Source of the DNA: Thioalkalivibrio halophilus | GTDB lineage: Bacteria; Pseudomonadota; Gammaproteobacteria; Ectothiorhodospirales; Ectothiorhodospiraceae | Direction of reading: 5' to 3' | NCBI RefSeq assembly: GCF_001995255.1 | Contig: NZ_MUZR01000035.1 | Span: forward strand, 56,608 to 120,607 | DNA length: 64,000 nucleotides | Shown here: positions 44,687 to 59,304 of the stretch, in pieces | How the letters are laid out: every line of letters starts with the position of its first letter | Numbering within the stretch: the first letter of the stretch is position 1 | The notes under the pieces: model-generated | Databases searched by the model: none | Told to the model about the DNA's origin: nothing | What the model saw: the letters and a program-made list of their open reading frames with translations, nothing else | Position numbers and translations under genes: made by a program

Positions 44687-46537
44687 CTATTCCACGGTCA
44701 CGGACTTGGCGAGATTGCGGGGCTGATCGACGTCCGTGCCCTTGAGCACCGCGGTGTGATAGGCGAGGAGCTGCAGCGGGATCGCGAACAGTACCGGCGC
44801 GATCCAGGGATTCAGCGGACCGCTCTGCGGCATCCCGATCCAGGTGTCATCCGAACCCAGGGCACGCGCAGCAGCCGCTTCCCCGATCACGATGAGCTCG
44901 CCGCCCCGGGCCCGCACCTCCTGGAGATTGCTGGCGAGCTTCTCCAGCTGGGCGTCATCCGGCGCGACCGCGATCACCGGCATCTCGGCATCCACGAGCG
45001 CCAGGGGACCGTGCTTGAGCTCGCCGGACGGGTAGGCCTCGGCATGGATGTAGGAGATCTCCTTCAGCTTCAGGGCGCCTTCCAGGGCGATCGGATAGTG
45101 CACACCGCGGCCCAGGAACAGCGCGTGGTGGCGTTCCACGAGATGCTCCGCCACCTGCGCCAGGCGGCCGTCCAGCTGCAGGGTGGCTTCCGCCATCGCG
45201 GGCAGGGACTGCAGGGCCCGGATCCCGTCCTGGCGATCACCATCCGCAAGGCGGGCGGCCCGCGCCGTATCGCCCAACAGGAGCACCAGCACCGCCAGCG
45301 CGGCCAGCTGGGTCGTAAAGGCCTTGGTTGAGGCCACTCCGATTTCGGGGCCCGCCTGAGTCATCAGGACCAGATCGGCGAGACGAGCCATGGTGCTCTC
45401 GGGCACATTGCAGATGGCGAGACGCGCGGCGAAGGGCTCTTCCCGCGCCTGGCGCAGGACCGCGAGAGTATCAGCAGTTTCTCCCGACTGGGACAGCACC
45501 AGCAACAGGGTCCCCGGCGCCACGACATGCCGACGATAACGGTATTCGCTCGCCACCTCGACCTGTGCCGGCATGCCGAGATAATCCTCGATCCAGTACC
45601 GCGCGACCATCCCCGCGTGGTAGCTCGTGCCGCAGGCCACGATCTGGACCGAGCTCACTTCCTGCAGCAGGCGGTCGGTGTCCGGACCCAGAAGATTGGG
45701 CAGAACACCATCGTGCCCGAAACGCCCCGCCAGCGTGTCGTACAGTGCCCGGGGCTGTTCGTGGATTTCCTTGAGCATGAAATGGCGATATTCGCCGCGG
45801 TCGGCGATCGTCACCTCGCACCGGGTTTCGCGAGCTTCGCGGACGACCGGCTGTCCGGCCACGTCCTCGATCTCGACCCGGTCGCGGTACAGCACAGCGA
45901 TATCGCCTTCTTCCAGGTCGATAAACCGCTGGGTGACCGGAAGGAGGGCCTGCATGTCCGAGGCGGCGAAATTTTCGCCGATTCCCAGTCCGAGCAGGAG
46001 CGGGGACCCGTGGCGGGCGACGATGATGCGTTCGGGCGCGTCGGAAACACTCACCGCCAGTGCCCATGCACCCTGCAGCCGGGCGCAGGTGCTCCGGACT
46101 GCCGCCACCGGTTCCTGACCCGCCTCCAGCGCCTGTTCGACCAGGTGGGCGATGACTTCGCTGTCGGTGTCGGATGCACAGGTCCAGCCATCGTCGGCCA
46201 GCGCATCGCGCAGGGCCGCGTGGTTCTCGATGATGCCGTTGTGCGCGATGGCGACACGCCGGTCGCGCGACAGGTGGGGGTGGGCATTCACCTCGGACGG
46301 CCGACCATGGGTCGCCCACCGGGTGTGGGCGAGGCCAGCGTGACCGTGGATACCGGTCCGGGCGACGCGATCTTCCAGCGCCGCCACCTTGCCCTCGGTC
46401 CGCACCATGTCGATTCCGCCGGCTCCGGTGACCGCAATGCCGGCGGAGTCATAGCCGCGGTACTCCAGGCGATGGAGGCCTTCGATCAACAGCGGGACGA
46501 TATTGCGTTCGGTGATTCCGGCAACCAGTCCGCACAT
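44687..46537 (-). CDS. glmS: glutamine:fructose-6-phosphate aminotransferase
   Basis: A 616-residue cytoplasmic enzyme making glucosamine 6-phosphate for peptidoglycan and LPS. Nucleophile Cys2 (MCGLVAGITERN), glutaminase motif THGRPSEVNAHPHLS, and two SIS domains (CGTSYHAGM; LVLSQSGETADTLA; GRGVHYPIALEGALKLKEIS). The C-terminus DQPRNLAKSVTVE is universal in the family. It follows glmU by 3 bases. No glmS ribozyme or GlmZ-like pairing site was recognised. Confidence 0.97.
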   Translation of the reverse strand: MCGLVAGITERNIVPLLIEGLHRLEYRGYDSAGIAVTGAGGIDMVRTEGKVAALEDRVARTGIHGHAGLAHTRWATHGRPSEVNAHPHLSRDRRVAIAHNGIIENHAALRDALADDGWTCASDTDSEVIAHLVEQALEAGQEPVAAVRSTCARLQGAWALAVSVSDAPERIIVARHGSPLLLGLGIGENFAASDMQALLPVTQRFIDLEEGDIAVLYRDRVEIEDVAGQPVVREARETRCEVTIADRGEYRHFMLKEIHEQPRALYDTLAGRFGHDGVLPNLLGPDTDRLLQEVSSVQIVACGTSYHAGMVARYWIEDYLGMPAQVEVASEYRYRRHVVAPGTLLLVLSQSGETADTLAVLRQAREEPFAARLAICNVPESTMARLADLVLMTQAGPEIGVASTKAFTTQLAALAVLVLLLGDTARAARLADGDRQDGIRALQSLPAMAEATLQLDGRLAQVAEHLVERHHALFLGRGVHYPIALEGALKLKEISYIHAEAYPSGELKHGPLALVDAEMPVIAVAPDDAQLEKLASNLQEVRARGGELIVIGEAAAARALGSDDTWIGMPQSGPLNPWIAPVLFAIPLQLLAYHTAVLKGTDVDQPRNLAKSVTVE

Positions 46538-46540
46538 GGT

Positions 46541-47950
46541 TCAGTCCCCGCTTTTGGTTGGATTGGGGCCGGCTGCGCCTGAATCAGGCTGCCTGGCCGG
46601 TCGCTGCCAGCCCTCTACGGTTCGTGCCGGTGCCCGCGTGAGCGCCAGGGCCCCGTCCGGGACATCACGGCTGATGGTGGAGCCCGCACCCACGGTCGCC
46701 CCTGCACCAATGGTGACCGGTGCGACAAGCGCCGTATTCGAGCCGATGAACGCATCCGCACCAATCTCGGTGTGATGCTTGTTGGCGCCGTCGTAATTGC
46801 AGGTGATGGTGCCGGCGCCCAGATTGGCGCCGGCACCCACACGGGCATCTCCGACATAGGCGAGATGGTTGGCCTTCGCACCGGAATCCAGGCGCGCGTT
46901 CTTCACCTCGACGAAATTGCCGACACGAACGTCCTCGGCAAGATCGGCGCCCGGCCGCAGGCGCGCGAACGGGCCCGCCTCGGCCCGCTCACCGAGCCGC
47001 GCGCCCTCAACCACCGTATACGGCTGCAGCCGTGCGCCGGAGGCGATACGACAGTCACGCAGCACGCAGCCGGGGCCGATTTTCACGTCGTCGCCGAGGA
47101 CCACCGTGCCCTCCAGGACCACGTTCACGTCCAGACCGCAGTCCTGCCCGAACTGCAGCGTGCCGCGGCAATCGAATCGGGCCGGGTCGGCCAGTGCCAG
47201 ACCCTCGCGCATGTATTTTTCGGCGATATCCCTCTGGAGCAGACGTTCCTGCACCGCAAGCTGGGCCCGGTCATTCACGCCCAGAACGGCATCGGGATCC
47301 TCGCTGTCGACCAGCGCCACCGATTGACCCTCGCCGCGAGCCACTGCCACCACGTCCGTGAGGTACCACTCGCGTTCGCTACCCGCCGCCGGTTCGCATG
47401 CGCCCAGCCATCGCCTCAGCGCGACCGCATCCCCGGCAAGCACCCCGGTATTGATCCGCGTGACGGCAGCTTCCGACGCACTGGCTTCCTTGTCCTCGAC
47501 AATGCACTCCAGGTTGCCCTGCGCATCTTCGATCAGCCGCCCGTAGCCACGAGGATCGGCCACCCGAGTTCCGAGCACCGCCAGACTCTCACGGGCGCGA
47601 GCACAACCCTCCAGATCTGCGACCGGAATCCTCGGCACGTCGCCATACAGCACCAGGACCCGTGCCCCGTCGGGAACAGCCTCCAGGGCGCGGGCCACCG
47701 CATGGCCGGTCCCGCCAGGGTGTCCCTGATCCACCCAGTGGATGTCCTGTCGGGACGCGAATTCACCCTCCACCGCCTGGCGTCCGTGACTCACCACCAC
47801 ATGCCTGGCTTCCGCGGGGAGCGCGTCCGCCCGTTCCAGCACGTGGGCAAGCATCGGACGCCCACCCAGCGGTTGCAGCACCTTCGGCAGGGCCGAACGC
47901 ATCCGCGTCCCCTTGCCCGCCGCCAGTATGATCAGATGCAGTGTTTCCAC
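46541..47950 (-). CDS. glmU: bifunctional GlmU: N-acetylglucosamine-1-phosphate uridyltransferase / glucosamine-1-phosphate acetyltransferase
   Basis: A 469-residue two-domain enzyme giving UDP-GlcNAc. The N-terminal uridyltransferase has LAAGKGTRMRSALPKVLQP; the C-terminal left-handed beta helix has hexapeptide repeats and the acetyltransferase residues in KNARLDSGAKANHLAYVGD and NYDGANKHHTEIGADAFIG. A GTG start is supported by AAGG seven bases upstream. Together with glmS it forms a two-gene operon just downstream of the atp terminator. Confidence 0.97.
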   Translation of the reverse strand: METLHLIILAAGKGTRMRSALPKVLQPLGGRPMLAHVLERADALPAEARHVVVSHGRQAVEGEFASRQDIHWVDQGHPGGTGHAVARALEAVPDGARVLVLYGDVPRIPVADLEGCARARESLAVLGTRVADPRGYGRLIEDAQGNLECIVEDKEASASEAAVTRINTGVLAGDAVALRRWLGACEPAAGSEREWYLTDVVAVARGEGQSVALVDSEDPDAVLGVNDRAQLAVQERLLQRDIAEKYMREGLALADPARFDCRGTLQFGQDCGLDVNVVLEGTVVLGDDVKIGPGCVLRDCRIASGARLQPYTVVEGARLGERAEAGPFARLRPGADLAEDVRVGNFVEVKNARLDSGAKANHLAYVGDARVGAGANLGAGTITCNYDGANKHHTEIGADAFIGSNTALVAPVTIGAGATVGAGSTISRDVPDGALALTRAPARTVEGWQRPARQPDSGAAGPNPTKSGD

Positions 47951-47993
47951 GTTTCACCTTCCATCCCGAGTGCCCGGTCGGGGCCACAAACAA

Positions 47994-48020
47994 CAAGGCC
48001 GCCCAGAACAGGCGGCCTTG
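47994..48020 (-). terminator. intrinsic terminator of the atp operon
   Basis: A 10-bp stem CAAGGCCGCC/GGCGGCCTTG with a 7-nt loop, followed on the minus strand by TTGTTTGTGG. It lies 28 bases beyond the atpC stop codon. Confidence 0.8.
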
Positions 48021-48047
48021 CACTGCTTCCCTGCCGTGTCCGTCGCC

Positions 48048-48470
48048 TCAGCGGCGCCGACGCAGCTTTTCGATCATCTGCAGCCGGGCCGCGGCTTCCG
48101 CAAGCTCGGCCTGCGCCTTGGCATAATCGAAGTCGGCCTGCTTGTCGGCCAGGGCTTCCTCCGCCCGCTTCTTGGCCTCGAGCGCCTCGGCCTCGTCCAG
48201 GTCCTTCGCGCGGACCGCAGTATCCGCGAGCACCGTAACATGGCGCGGCTGCACCTCCATCACGCCCCCGGAGACGAACACCGGCTGGGGCTCTGCCCCT
48301 TCCTTTTCCTGGATGCGCAGTTCGCCCGGATTCAGGCGGACCAGCATCTGCAGGTGGCCGGCATACACGCCGACCTCGCCTTCCTCGGCCGGAGCCGCAA
48401 TCATCTCGGCCGTGCCGGAGTAAATCGACTCTTCGGCACTGACCACGTCCACATGCATTGTCATTGGCAT
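48048..48470 (-). CDS. atpC: ATP synthase F1 epsilon subunit
   Basis: A 140-residue central-stalk subunit that couples rotation and inhibits hydrolysis. The N-terminal beta sandwich (MHVDVVSAEESIYSGTAEMI, GEVGVYAGHLQMLVRLNPGE) is followed by the two-helix C-terminal domain (LDEAEALEAKKRAEEALAD, then AKAQAELAEAAARLQMIEKL). Last gene of the atp operon, 12 bases after atpD. Confidence 0.96.
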   Translation of the reverse strand: MPMTMHVDVVSAEESIYSGTAEMIAAPAEEGEVGVYAGHLQMLVRLNPGELRIQEKEGAEPQPVFVSGGVMEVQPRHVTVLADTAVRAKDLDEAEALEAKKRAEEALADKQADFDYAKAQAELAEAAARLQMIEKLRRRR

Positions 48471-48482
48471 GACAGGTGCTCC

Positions 48483-49871
<1,389 letters not shown>

Positions 49872-49915
49872 CTAAGTCGTAATTCTTGCCGCGTCGGGCC
49901 TGCGGGAGCCGGTCT

Positions 49916-50776
49916 CTAGACCGCGGCGGCGCCGCTGACGATCTCGGAAATCTCCTGCGTGATCGCGGCCTGGCGTGCCTTGTTGTAGACCAGCTGGAGA
50001 TCCTTGATCATCGTTCCGGCGTTGTCGGAGGCCGCCTTCATCGCCACCATCCGCGCAGCCATTTCGCAGGCCACGTTCTCGACTACGGCCTGATAGATCA
50101 GGGATTCCACGTAGCGCTCGACGAGGGTATCCAGGACCTCGTAGGGCTCCGGCTCGTAGATGTAGTCCCAGTGGTACTCGAGCTCGTCGTCGGAGCTCGG
50201 CGCCGTCGGCAGCAGCTGCGTGGTCCGGGGTTGCTGCGTCATGGTGTTGACGAACTTGTTCTCCACCAGGACCACGCGGTCGATTTTCTCCTCACGGAAA
50301 TCGTCGAGCAGGACCTTGACGGTTCCGATGAGGTCAGAGAGGTGCGGGCGGTCACCGAGATCCGTGGCCTGAGCCACGATATTGCCGCCAAGCCGCCGGA
50401 AAAACTGCAGTGCCTTGTTACCGAAGACGCAGAGGTCGACCTCGACCCCTTCCTCACGGTAACGCCGCATCTCCGCCACGGCCTGCTTGAACAGATTGGT
50501 GTTCAACCCGCCGCACAGACCCCGGTCGGTCGACACCACGATCATGGCGACACGCTTGACGTCGCGCTCGACCATGAACGGATGCCTGTACTGGGCGTTC
50601 GCCATGGCAACGTGACCGATCACGTCGCGGATCTTCTCGGCGTAGGGCCGGGACTCCTGCATGCGGTCCTGGGCCTTGCGCATCTTGGACGCGGCCACCA
50701 TCTCCATGGCCTTGGTGATCTTCTGAGTATTCTGGATACTCTTGATCTGCGTCCGGATCTCCTTTGTGCCCGCCAT
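49916..50776 (-). CDS. atpG: ATP synthase F1 gamma subunit
   Basis: The 286-residue rotor shaft. N-terminal helix [22 protein letters not shown] (in two blocks) and the C-terminal [29 protein letters not shown] are the paired coiled coil inserted in the alpha3beta3 ring. [11 protein letters not shown] is the mid-domain signature. Twelve bases after atpA, 56 before atpD. Confidence 0.97.
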   Translation of the reverse strand: MAGTKEIRTQIKSIQNTQKITKAMEMVAASKMRKAQDRMQESRPYAEKIRDVIGHVAMANAQYRHPFMVERDVKRVAMIVVSTDRGLCGGLNTNLFKQAVAEMRRYREEGVEVDLCVFGNKALQFFRRLGGNIVAQATDLGDRPHLSDLIGTVKVLLDDFREEKIDRVVLVENKFVNTMTQQPRTTQLLPTAPSSDDELEYHWDYIYEPEPYEVLDTLVERYVESLIYQAVVENVACEMAARMVAMKAASDNAGTMIKDLQLVYNKARQAAITQEISEIVSGAAAV

Positions 50777-50788
50777 TGCGCGCTCCCG

Positions 50789-52330
<1,542 letters not shown>

Positions 52331-52342
52331 GATAATTTCCTC

Positions 52343-52879
52343 TTAGCGACTCAAATTGGCAGCCAGGCGGTCCAGCTGGCCTCGCACGGAGCCGTCGATG
52401 ACCAGGTCGCCGGCGCGGATGATGGCCCCTCCAATAAGGGAGCTGTCGACCGAGGAGGTCAGATCCACCTCGCGACCGAGTCGTTGGGACAGGGCCTTGT
52501 GGATCTCTTTCTCCTGCGCCTGCGTGAGCTTGCGGGAGGCAATGACCTCGGCCTCCACGCGACTTTCCGCCTCGGCCTTCAGCGCATTGAACGCCTCGCT
52601 CACCGCCGGCAGGGCCGGCAGTCGACCGTTCTCGCCCAGGAGACGGACGAGGTTCGCCACGCCGTCGTCGAGCTTGCCCTCGGCGATCTCCAGCATGAGC
52701 TGGGCACGCTGGGCACGCGGGACCCGGGGGTTCGTGAGGAGATCGTGCACGCGGGAATCGCGGGCGATGGCCGCCAGCAACTCCAGCTGCTCGGCCCAGC
52801 CGGCAAGATCCTGGCCGTCGCGGGCCCGCTCAAAGGCGGCGCGAGCGTAGGGTCGGGCTACCGAAATCAGGTCTGACAT
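52343..52879 (-). CDS. atpH: ATP synthase F1 delta subunit
   Basis: The 178-residue stator subunit linking F1 to the b dimer. N-terminal six-helix domain (VARPYARAAFERARDGQDL) and the C-terminal signature VDSSLIGGAIIRAGDLVIDGS. Nine bases after atpF. Full length for the family (E. coli 177). Confidence 0.96.
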   Translation of the reverse strand: MSDLISVARPYARAAFERARDGQDLAGWAEQLELLAAIARDSRVHDLLTNPRVPRAQRAQLMLEIAEGKLDDGVANLVRLLGENGRLPALPAVSEAFNALKAEAESRVEAEVIASRKLTQAQEKEIHKALSQRLGREVDLTSSVDSSLIGGAIIRAGDLVIDGSVRGQLDRLAANLSR

Positions 52880-52888
52880 AGCCTCTCC

Positions 52889-53359
52889 TTACAGCTTTGC
52901 GGCGAGCTTCTTGAGAAGGTCACCGTGGGCCTTGGCGTCAATCTCCTTGGCCAGGATCTGCTCGGCACCCTGAACTGCCAGGTCGGAGACCTGCTTGCGC
53001 AGCTCTTCCTTCGCGCGGTTGAGCTCCTGCTCGGATTCGGCCTGGGCCGATTCCTTGATTCGCTCCCCTTCCTCGCGGGCGGTGGTGCGGGCTTCCTCGA
53101 CGAGCTCGTTGGCACGCTTCTGAGCGGAGGCGACGATGTCGTTGGCCTGCTGCTTGGCCTCCTTGATGACCTCGGTCGCTCGCTCCTGGGCCAGCTCCTG
53201 TTCCTTCTCGCCGCGTTCGGCGGCCGCGAGGCCGTCGGCGATCTTCTTGCGCCGTGCCTCCAGGGCCTGGGTCAGCGGCGGCCATACGAATCGCATGGTG
53301 AACCATACGAAAACGCTGAAGGCCAGCAGCTGCCCGATGATGGTGAGATTGATATTCAT
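52889..53359 (-). CDS. atpF: ATP synthase F0 b subunit
   Basis: The 156-residue peripheral stalk. One N-terminal membrane helix ([22 protein letters not shown]) followed by a long charged coiled coil ([20 protein letters not shown] onward) that dimerises and meets delta. Length equals E. coli (156). Only one b gene is present, as usual outside photosynthetic bacteria. Confidence 0.97.
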   Translation of the reverse strand: MNINLTIIGQLLAFSVFVWFTMRFVWPPLTQALEARRKKIADGLAAAERGEKEQELAQERATEVIKEAKQQANDIVASAQKRANELVEEARTTAREEGERIKESAQAESEQELNRAKEELRKQVSDLAVQGAEQILAKEIDAKAHGDLLKKLAAKL

Positions 53360-53412
53360 CCTGCTACCTCAGGTTGACGAGTGGTGAGGGATCCTCGTGA
53401 CTCGATCAGCCC

Positions 53413-53694
<282 letters not shown>

Positions 53695-53697
53695 TTA

Positions 53698-54958
<1,261 letters not shown>

Positions 54959-54987
54959 AACCCACCCCTCTCCGGAAAATTGCGCGC

Positions 54988-55016
54988 AGTATAAGTGGGC
55001 CCTTAAGGGAGGTCAA
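54988..55016 (-). promoter_or_regulatory. sigma70 promoter of the atp operon
   Basis: On the minus strand TTGACC (55016-55011), a 17-bp spacer, TATACT (54993-54988): five of six matches in each box. Predicted start near 54981, 23 nt before the atpI GTG. The spacer includes the palindrome CCCTTAAGGG. Confidence 0.85.
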
Positions 55017-55040
55017 CGCGACCCGCGGGAGCCGACCGGG

Positions 55041-55892
55041 TTACTGAATATGTGAAAGGATTCCGTCGAGCTCGTCCAGGGAGTTGTATTCGATCACCAG
55101 GCGGCCCTTGCCCTGACGGTTGTAACGCACCTGGACGGGAGCACCCAGGGTGTCGGCCAGGCGGCTCTCCAGCTGCCGGATCTCGGGCGGGGGCTCGGTG
55201 GAGACCGGCTCGGCATCCTTCTGCTCGAGGGTGCGGCGCACCAGCTGTTCGGTGGCGCGTACCGAGAGGCCGCGCTTGACGACGCGCTCGGCGACCTCGG
55301 GCTGGTCGTCGACCGGCAGGGCGAGGATGCAGCGGGCATGGCCCATCTCGAGGCGACCCTCGTCGACGTGAACCTTGACCGCATCGTGGAGCTCCAGCAG
55401 CCGCAGGAGGTTGGTCACCGCGGTGCGGGAGCGGCCGACGGCGGTGGCCGCGTCCTGGTGGGTCAGTTCGAATTCGCCGATCAGCCGGTGGATGGCACTG
55501 GCCTCCTCCAGCGGGTTGAGGTTCTCCCGCTGGATGTTCTCGATCAGGGCCATCGCGGCGGCCGCCTGGTCGGGGATCTCGCGGATCACTGCTGGGACCG
55601 TTTCGAGGCCTGCCTGCTGGGCGGCGCGCCAGCGTCGCTCGCCGGCGATCAGCTCGTAGCCATCGTCCACCGGCCGCAGGACCACCGGCTGTACGATGCC
55701 CTGCGAGCGGATGGATTCGGTCAGTTCGGCCAGCGCCTCTTCGGAAATCCGGCCGCGCGGCTGGTAACGGCCGCGGCGGATGCGTTCGACCGGCACGGAC
55801 TCCAGGCGATCCTCTTCGCCGGGCTCCTCGGAGGCCCCGCTGAGCAGCGCGTCGATACCACGTCCGAGTCGTCCACTGTTTCTTCTGGCCAT
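55041..55892 (-). CDS. parB: chromosome partitioning protein ParB (Spo0J)
   Basis: A 283-residue CTP-dependent DNA clamp. N-terminal domain with the CTP motif GERRWRAAQQAGLETVPAVI (two blocks), ENIQRENLNPLEEA, a central helix-turn-helix (LTHQDAATAVGRSRTAVTNLLRLLEL in two blocks) and a C-terminal dimerisation segment ending LDELDGILSHIQ. It follows parA by 26 bases. No perfect parS (TGTTTCACGTGAAACA) was seen inside the window. Confidence 0.96.
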   Translation of the reverse strand: MARRNSGRLGRGIDALLSGASEEPGEEDRLESVPVERIRRGRYQPRGRISEEALAELTESIRSQGIVQPVVLRPVDDGYELIAGERRWRAAQQAGLETVPAVIREIPDQAAAAMALIENIQRENLNPLEEASAIHRLIGEFELTHQDAATAVGRSRTAVTNLLRLLELHDAVKVHVDEGRLEMGHARCILALPVDDQPEVAERVVKRGLSVRATEQLVRRTLEQKDAEPVSTEPPPEIRQLESRLADTLGAPVQVRYNRQGKGRLVIEYNSLDELDGILSHIQ

Positions 55893-55918
55893 GTGTCGAA
55901 TCCTGCCGAAAGGAGCAA

Positions 55919-56674
55919 TCAGCGGCGCAGCAGTTCGCCTGCCAGGGCGAGATAGGCGACCGCGCCGCGCGATGAAGCATCATACAACAGAGCAGGCTGA
56001 CCGAAGCTGGGGGCTTCGGCCAGGCGGATGTTGCGCGGGATCACGGTATTGTAGACCCGGTCGCCAAAGTACCCGGTCAGCTGCTCGGATACGTCGCCGG
56101 CGAGACGGTTGCGGGCGTCGAACATGGTGCGCAGCAGCCCGGCGATGCGCAGGCGGGGATTGGGCCCGCGCTGGATGCTCTCGATAGTGCGCATCAGCGC
56201 GGTGAGACCCTCGAGGGCGTAGTACTCGCACTGCATGGGGATAACCACGCCGTCGGCAGCGACCAGACCGTTGACCGTCAGCAGGTTGAGCGACGGCGGG
56301 CAGTCGACCAGCACGTAGTCCCAGCGGCCACGGGCATCCGCCAGGGCCTGTTGCAGGCGATATTCGCGGCCCTCTTCTTCCATCAGGCGCACCTCGGCCA
56401 CGGTCAGGTCACCGTTGGCCGGCAGCAGATCGAAGCCGGCCTCGACGCGCTGTACGACATCATCCAGGGGCGCATCACCCAGCAGGACGTCGCAGGTGGT
56501 GCGTACGTCGGCATGCTTGTCTTCGCCGGATCCCGTGGTCGCATTGCCCTGCGGGTCCATGTCGACCACCAGCACCGAACGCCCCAGACGGGCGAGCGAT
56601 GCGGCCAGGTTGACGCAGGTGGTCGTCTTGCCGACGCCGCCCTTCTGGTTGGTGATCGCGAGGGTTTCGGTCAC
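55919..56674 (-). CDS. parA: chromosome partitioning ATPase ParA (Soj)
   Basis: A 251-residue deviant Walker ATPase. KGGVGKTTTCVNLA (Walker A with the signature Lys), VLVVDMDPQGN (A'), and VLVDCPPSLNLLTVN (Walker B). With ParB it segregates origin regions. The GTG start overlaps the rsmG stop codon in GTGA; no ATG gives the family N-terminus [12 protein letters not shown], so the GTG is well supported. Confidence 0.95.
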   Translation of the reverse strand: MTETLAITNQKGGVGKTTTCVNLAASLARLGRSVLVVDMDPQGNATTGSGEDKHADVRTTCDVLLGDAPLDDVVQRVEAGFDLLPANGDLTVAEVRLMEEEGREYRLQQALADARGRWDYVLVDCPPSLNLLTVNGLVAADGVVIPMQCEYYALEGLTALMRTIESIQRGPNPRLRIAGLLRTMFDARNRLAGDVSEQLTGYFGDRVYNTVIPRNIRLAEAPSFGQPALLYDASSRGAVAYLALAGELLRR

Positions 56675-57330
56675 GGCGCGGTTCTCTCGATGATGGCGAT
56701 GTGACGGGGGGCGTGCTCGCCGGGAATGGTAACCGGCTCGACCGCATGATACGACCACGGTGGCGGCAACGCCTCGCGGGCGCGGTCCGCCGGGCCCAGC
56801 ATCGCCAGTACCCGCCCCTGCGGGGCGACCAGATGGCCGGCGCGCTGCAGGGTCTCGGCGGGGGCCTTGAAGGCGCGCGAGACCAGGGTATCGAACGGGG
56901 TCTGCGGCGCGAACTGCTCGATCCGCAGATGACGGGCCTCGACGTTTTCCGTCCGCAGCAGGCCGATCACGTGACGCAGGAAGCGAACGCGCTTGGCGGC
57001 ACTGTCCAGCAGGCAGTACCGCCGATTCGCGGCCGCATCGCCGTCGGGGGCGTACGCGTCGGCCAGGGCCAGGATCAGTCCCGGCAGTCCGGCACCGGTT
57101 CCCACGTCCAGGATGCGCTGCCCGTGCAGCCACGGGCGCAGGCTGAGACTGTCGAAGACATGCCGCGACACCATCTGCTGCGGGTCGCGCACCGCGCTCA
57201 GGTTGTGCACCCGGTTCCAGCGCTCGAGCTGGCTCAGCCAGGTCACCAGCGCGTCGACGGCGGGCGCCGTCAGACCCGCGGCGGGGGCGTGGCGCGCAAG
57301 CTCCGCACGCCAGGTGTCCTCATTCGCCAC
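56671..57330 (-). CDS. rsmG: 16S rRNA (guanine527-N7)-methyltransferase
   Basis: A 219-residue SAM-dependent methyltransferase (GidB). SAM motif [19 protein letters not shown], upstream [14 protein letters not shown], and [13 protein letters not shown] later. It modifies G527 near the decoding centre; loss gives low-level streptomycin resistance. It overlaps mnmG by 11 bases and parA by 4. Confidence 0.95.
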   Translation of the reverse strand: MANEDTWRAELARHAPAAGLTAPAVDALVTWLSQLERWNRVHNLSAVRDPQQMVSRHVFDSLSLRPWLHGQRILDVGTGAGLPGLILALADAYAPDGDAAANRRYCLLDSAAKRVRFLRHVIGLLRTENVEARHLRIEQFAPQTPFDTLVSRAFKAPAETLQRAGHLVAPQGRVLAMLGPADRAREALPPPWSYHAVEPVTIPGEHAPRHIAIIERTAP

Positions 57331-59194
57331 TGGCCCGCTGCTTCAGATGCACGGCCAGAGCGGACAGCGCGGCCGGGGTCACGCCGGGAATGCGCCCCGC
57401 CTGGGCCAGGGTGTGGGGACGGAACTCGGCGAGCTTCTGCCGCAGTTCGGCGGACAGCCCATGGACGCGGTCGTAGTCCAGGTTTTCCGGCAGCGGCGTG
57501 TTTTCCGCACGCTCCTGACGCCGGACCTCGGTCTGCTGACGTTCGATGTAGCCGGCATATTTGGTCTGGATCTCGACCTGCTCGCAGACGTCGGCGGGCA
57601 GGGTCGCGGCCAGTTCGGGCAGGCAGCCCATCAGACCGGGATAATCCACGTTCGGGCGACGCAGGAGGTCTTCCAGGGTCACCTCGGGATCGGGTGTCTG
57701 GCCGAGGTAGGCGACCAGGGCCTCGTTGCGCCGCTGTTCGCGCGACAGTCGGGTCGCACCCAGGCGCACGCGTTCGGCTTCGACCTGTTCGGCCCGGCGA
57801 CTGAACACGGTCCAGCGTTCGTCGTCGACCAGACCCATTTCGCGACCCGCCGGCGTGAGGCGCAGATCGGCGTTGTCCTCGCGCAGCAGCAGCCGGTGTT
57901 CGGCGCGCGAGGTGAACATCCGGTAGGGCTCGCGGGTAGCGCGGGTGACCAGATCGTCGATCAGCACCCCGATATAGGCCTCGGAACGCTGCGGGACCCA
58001 CGGGTCGTGCCCGGCGACGTGGCGGGCGGCGTTGAGGCCGGCCACCAGCCCCTGGGCGGCCGCTTCCTCGTAGCCGGTCGTACCGTTGATCTGGCCGGCG
58101 AGGAACAGATTGTCGACTTCGCGGGTCGCCAGCCCCGGGGTCAGGCCGCGCGGGTCGAAGAAATCGTATTCGATCGCATATCCCGGACGGGTGATGTGTG
58201 CGTGCGCGAAACCGGGGATGCTGCGCACCACGTCGATCTGTACCTCCCAGGGGAGGCTGGTGGAGATGCCGTTGGGATACAGCTCGTGGGTATCCAGGCC
58301 TTCGGGTTCCACAAAGATCTGGTGACTGTCCTTGTCCGCGAAGCGCACCACCTTGTCCTCGATCGACGGACAGTAGCGCGGACCGGTGCTGTCGATGGCC
58401 CCGGAATACATCGGCGAGCGCTCGAGGTTGCCGCGGATGATCGCGTGGGTATGCTCGTTGGTCCGGGCGATATGACAGGCACGCTGCGGCGGATGCTCGT
58501 CGCGCGAACCGACGAACGAGAAGACCGGTCGCGGATCGTCGCCGGGCTGACGTTCCAGCACGGAAAAGTCGACGCTGCGGCCGTCGATGCGTGGCGGGGT
58601 ACCGGTCTTCAGCCGGCCGACATCGAACGCCATCTCGCGCAGGCGCGCCGCCAGGCGTTCGCTCGGCGGGTCGCCGGCGCGGCCACCGGCCTGGTTCTGC
58701 TCGCCGGTATGCATCCGGCCGTTGAGGAAGGTGCCCACGGTCAGCACCACCGAGCGGGCCTCGAAACGGATCCCGCCATCGGTGATCACCGCCGCGGCAC
58801 GGTCACCGTCGAGCACGACATCGGCCACGCCCTGCTGAAAGACCCGCAGGTTGGGACACTGGTCGACGGCGCGGCGTACGGCCAGGCGATAGAGCTGGCG
58901 ATCCGACTGCGCACGGGTGGCGCGCACCGCCGGCCCTTTGCGCCGGTTCAGGACGCGGAAATGGATACCCGCGGCATCCGCGGCCCGCGCCATGACCCCG
59001 CCCAGTGCATCGATCTCCCTGACCAGATGCCCCTTGCCAATGCCGCCGATCGCCGGGTTGCAGCTCATCTGCCCGACGGTCTCAAGGTTGTGGGTCAGCA
59101 GCAGGGTTTGCGCACCGGTACGCGCGGCCGCCAGGGCTGCCTCGGTACCGGCATGCCCGCCGCCCACTACGATGACATCGAAGGATTCCGCCAT
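57320..59194 (-). CDS. mnmG: tRNA uridine-5-carboxymethylaminomethyl modification enzyme MnmG
   Basis: A 624-residue FAD enzyme that with MnmE builds cmnm5U34 in tRNAs. FAD fold [18 protein letters not shown]; signature [36 protein letters not shown]-terminal helical MnmE-binding domain. Full length for the family (E. coli 629). It heads the mnmG-rsmG-parA-parB group. Confidence 0.97.
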   Translation of the reverse strand: MAESFDVIVVGGGHAGTEAALAAARTGAQTLLLTHNLETVGQMSCNPAIGGIGKGHLVREIDALGGVMARAADAAGIHFRVLNRRKGPAVRATRAQSDRQLYRLAVRRAVDQCPNLRVFQQGVADVVLDGDRAAAVITDGGIRFEARSVVLTVGTFLNGRMHTGEQNQAGGRAGDPPSERLAARLREMAFDVGRLKTGTPPRIDGRSVDFSVLERQPGDDPRPVFSFVGSRDEHPPQRACHIARTNEHTHAIIRGNLERSPMYSGAIDSTGPRYCPSIEDKVVRFADKDSHQIFVEPEGLDTHELYPNGISTSLPWEVQIDVVRSIPGFAHAHITRPGYAIEYDFFDPRGLTPGLATREVDNLFLAGQINGTTGYEEAAAQGLVAGLNAARHVAGHDPWVPQRSEAYIGVLIDDLVTRATREPYRMFTSRAEHRLLLREDNADLRLTPAGREMGLVDDERWTVFSRRAEQVEAERVRLGATRLSREQRRNEALVAYLGQTPDPEVTLEDLLRRPNVDYPGLMGCLPELAATLPADVCEQVEIQTKYAGYIERQQTEVRRQERAENTPLPENLDYDRVHGLSAELRQKLAEFRPHTLAQAGRIPGVTPAALSALAVHLKQRASGE

Positions 59195-59304
59195 GCTCCA
59201 GAACTTCCCGGCCCGGGGGTCGGGCCACTGCGTTGCAAGCGATCAGTGTAGCAGGAGCGCTGCCGGTCCCGAAGTGACCGTACCGTAAAGGGCTTTCGCG
59301 TTGA

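Noticed and set aside
47941..47956. parS-like sequence GTGTTTCCACGTTTCAC near the glmU start
   Set aside because: It is not a palindrome and has several mismatches to TGTTTCACGTGAAACA; part of it is the glmU start and ribosome-binding site.
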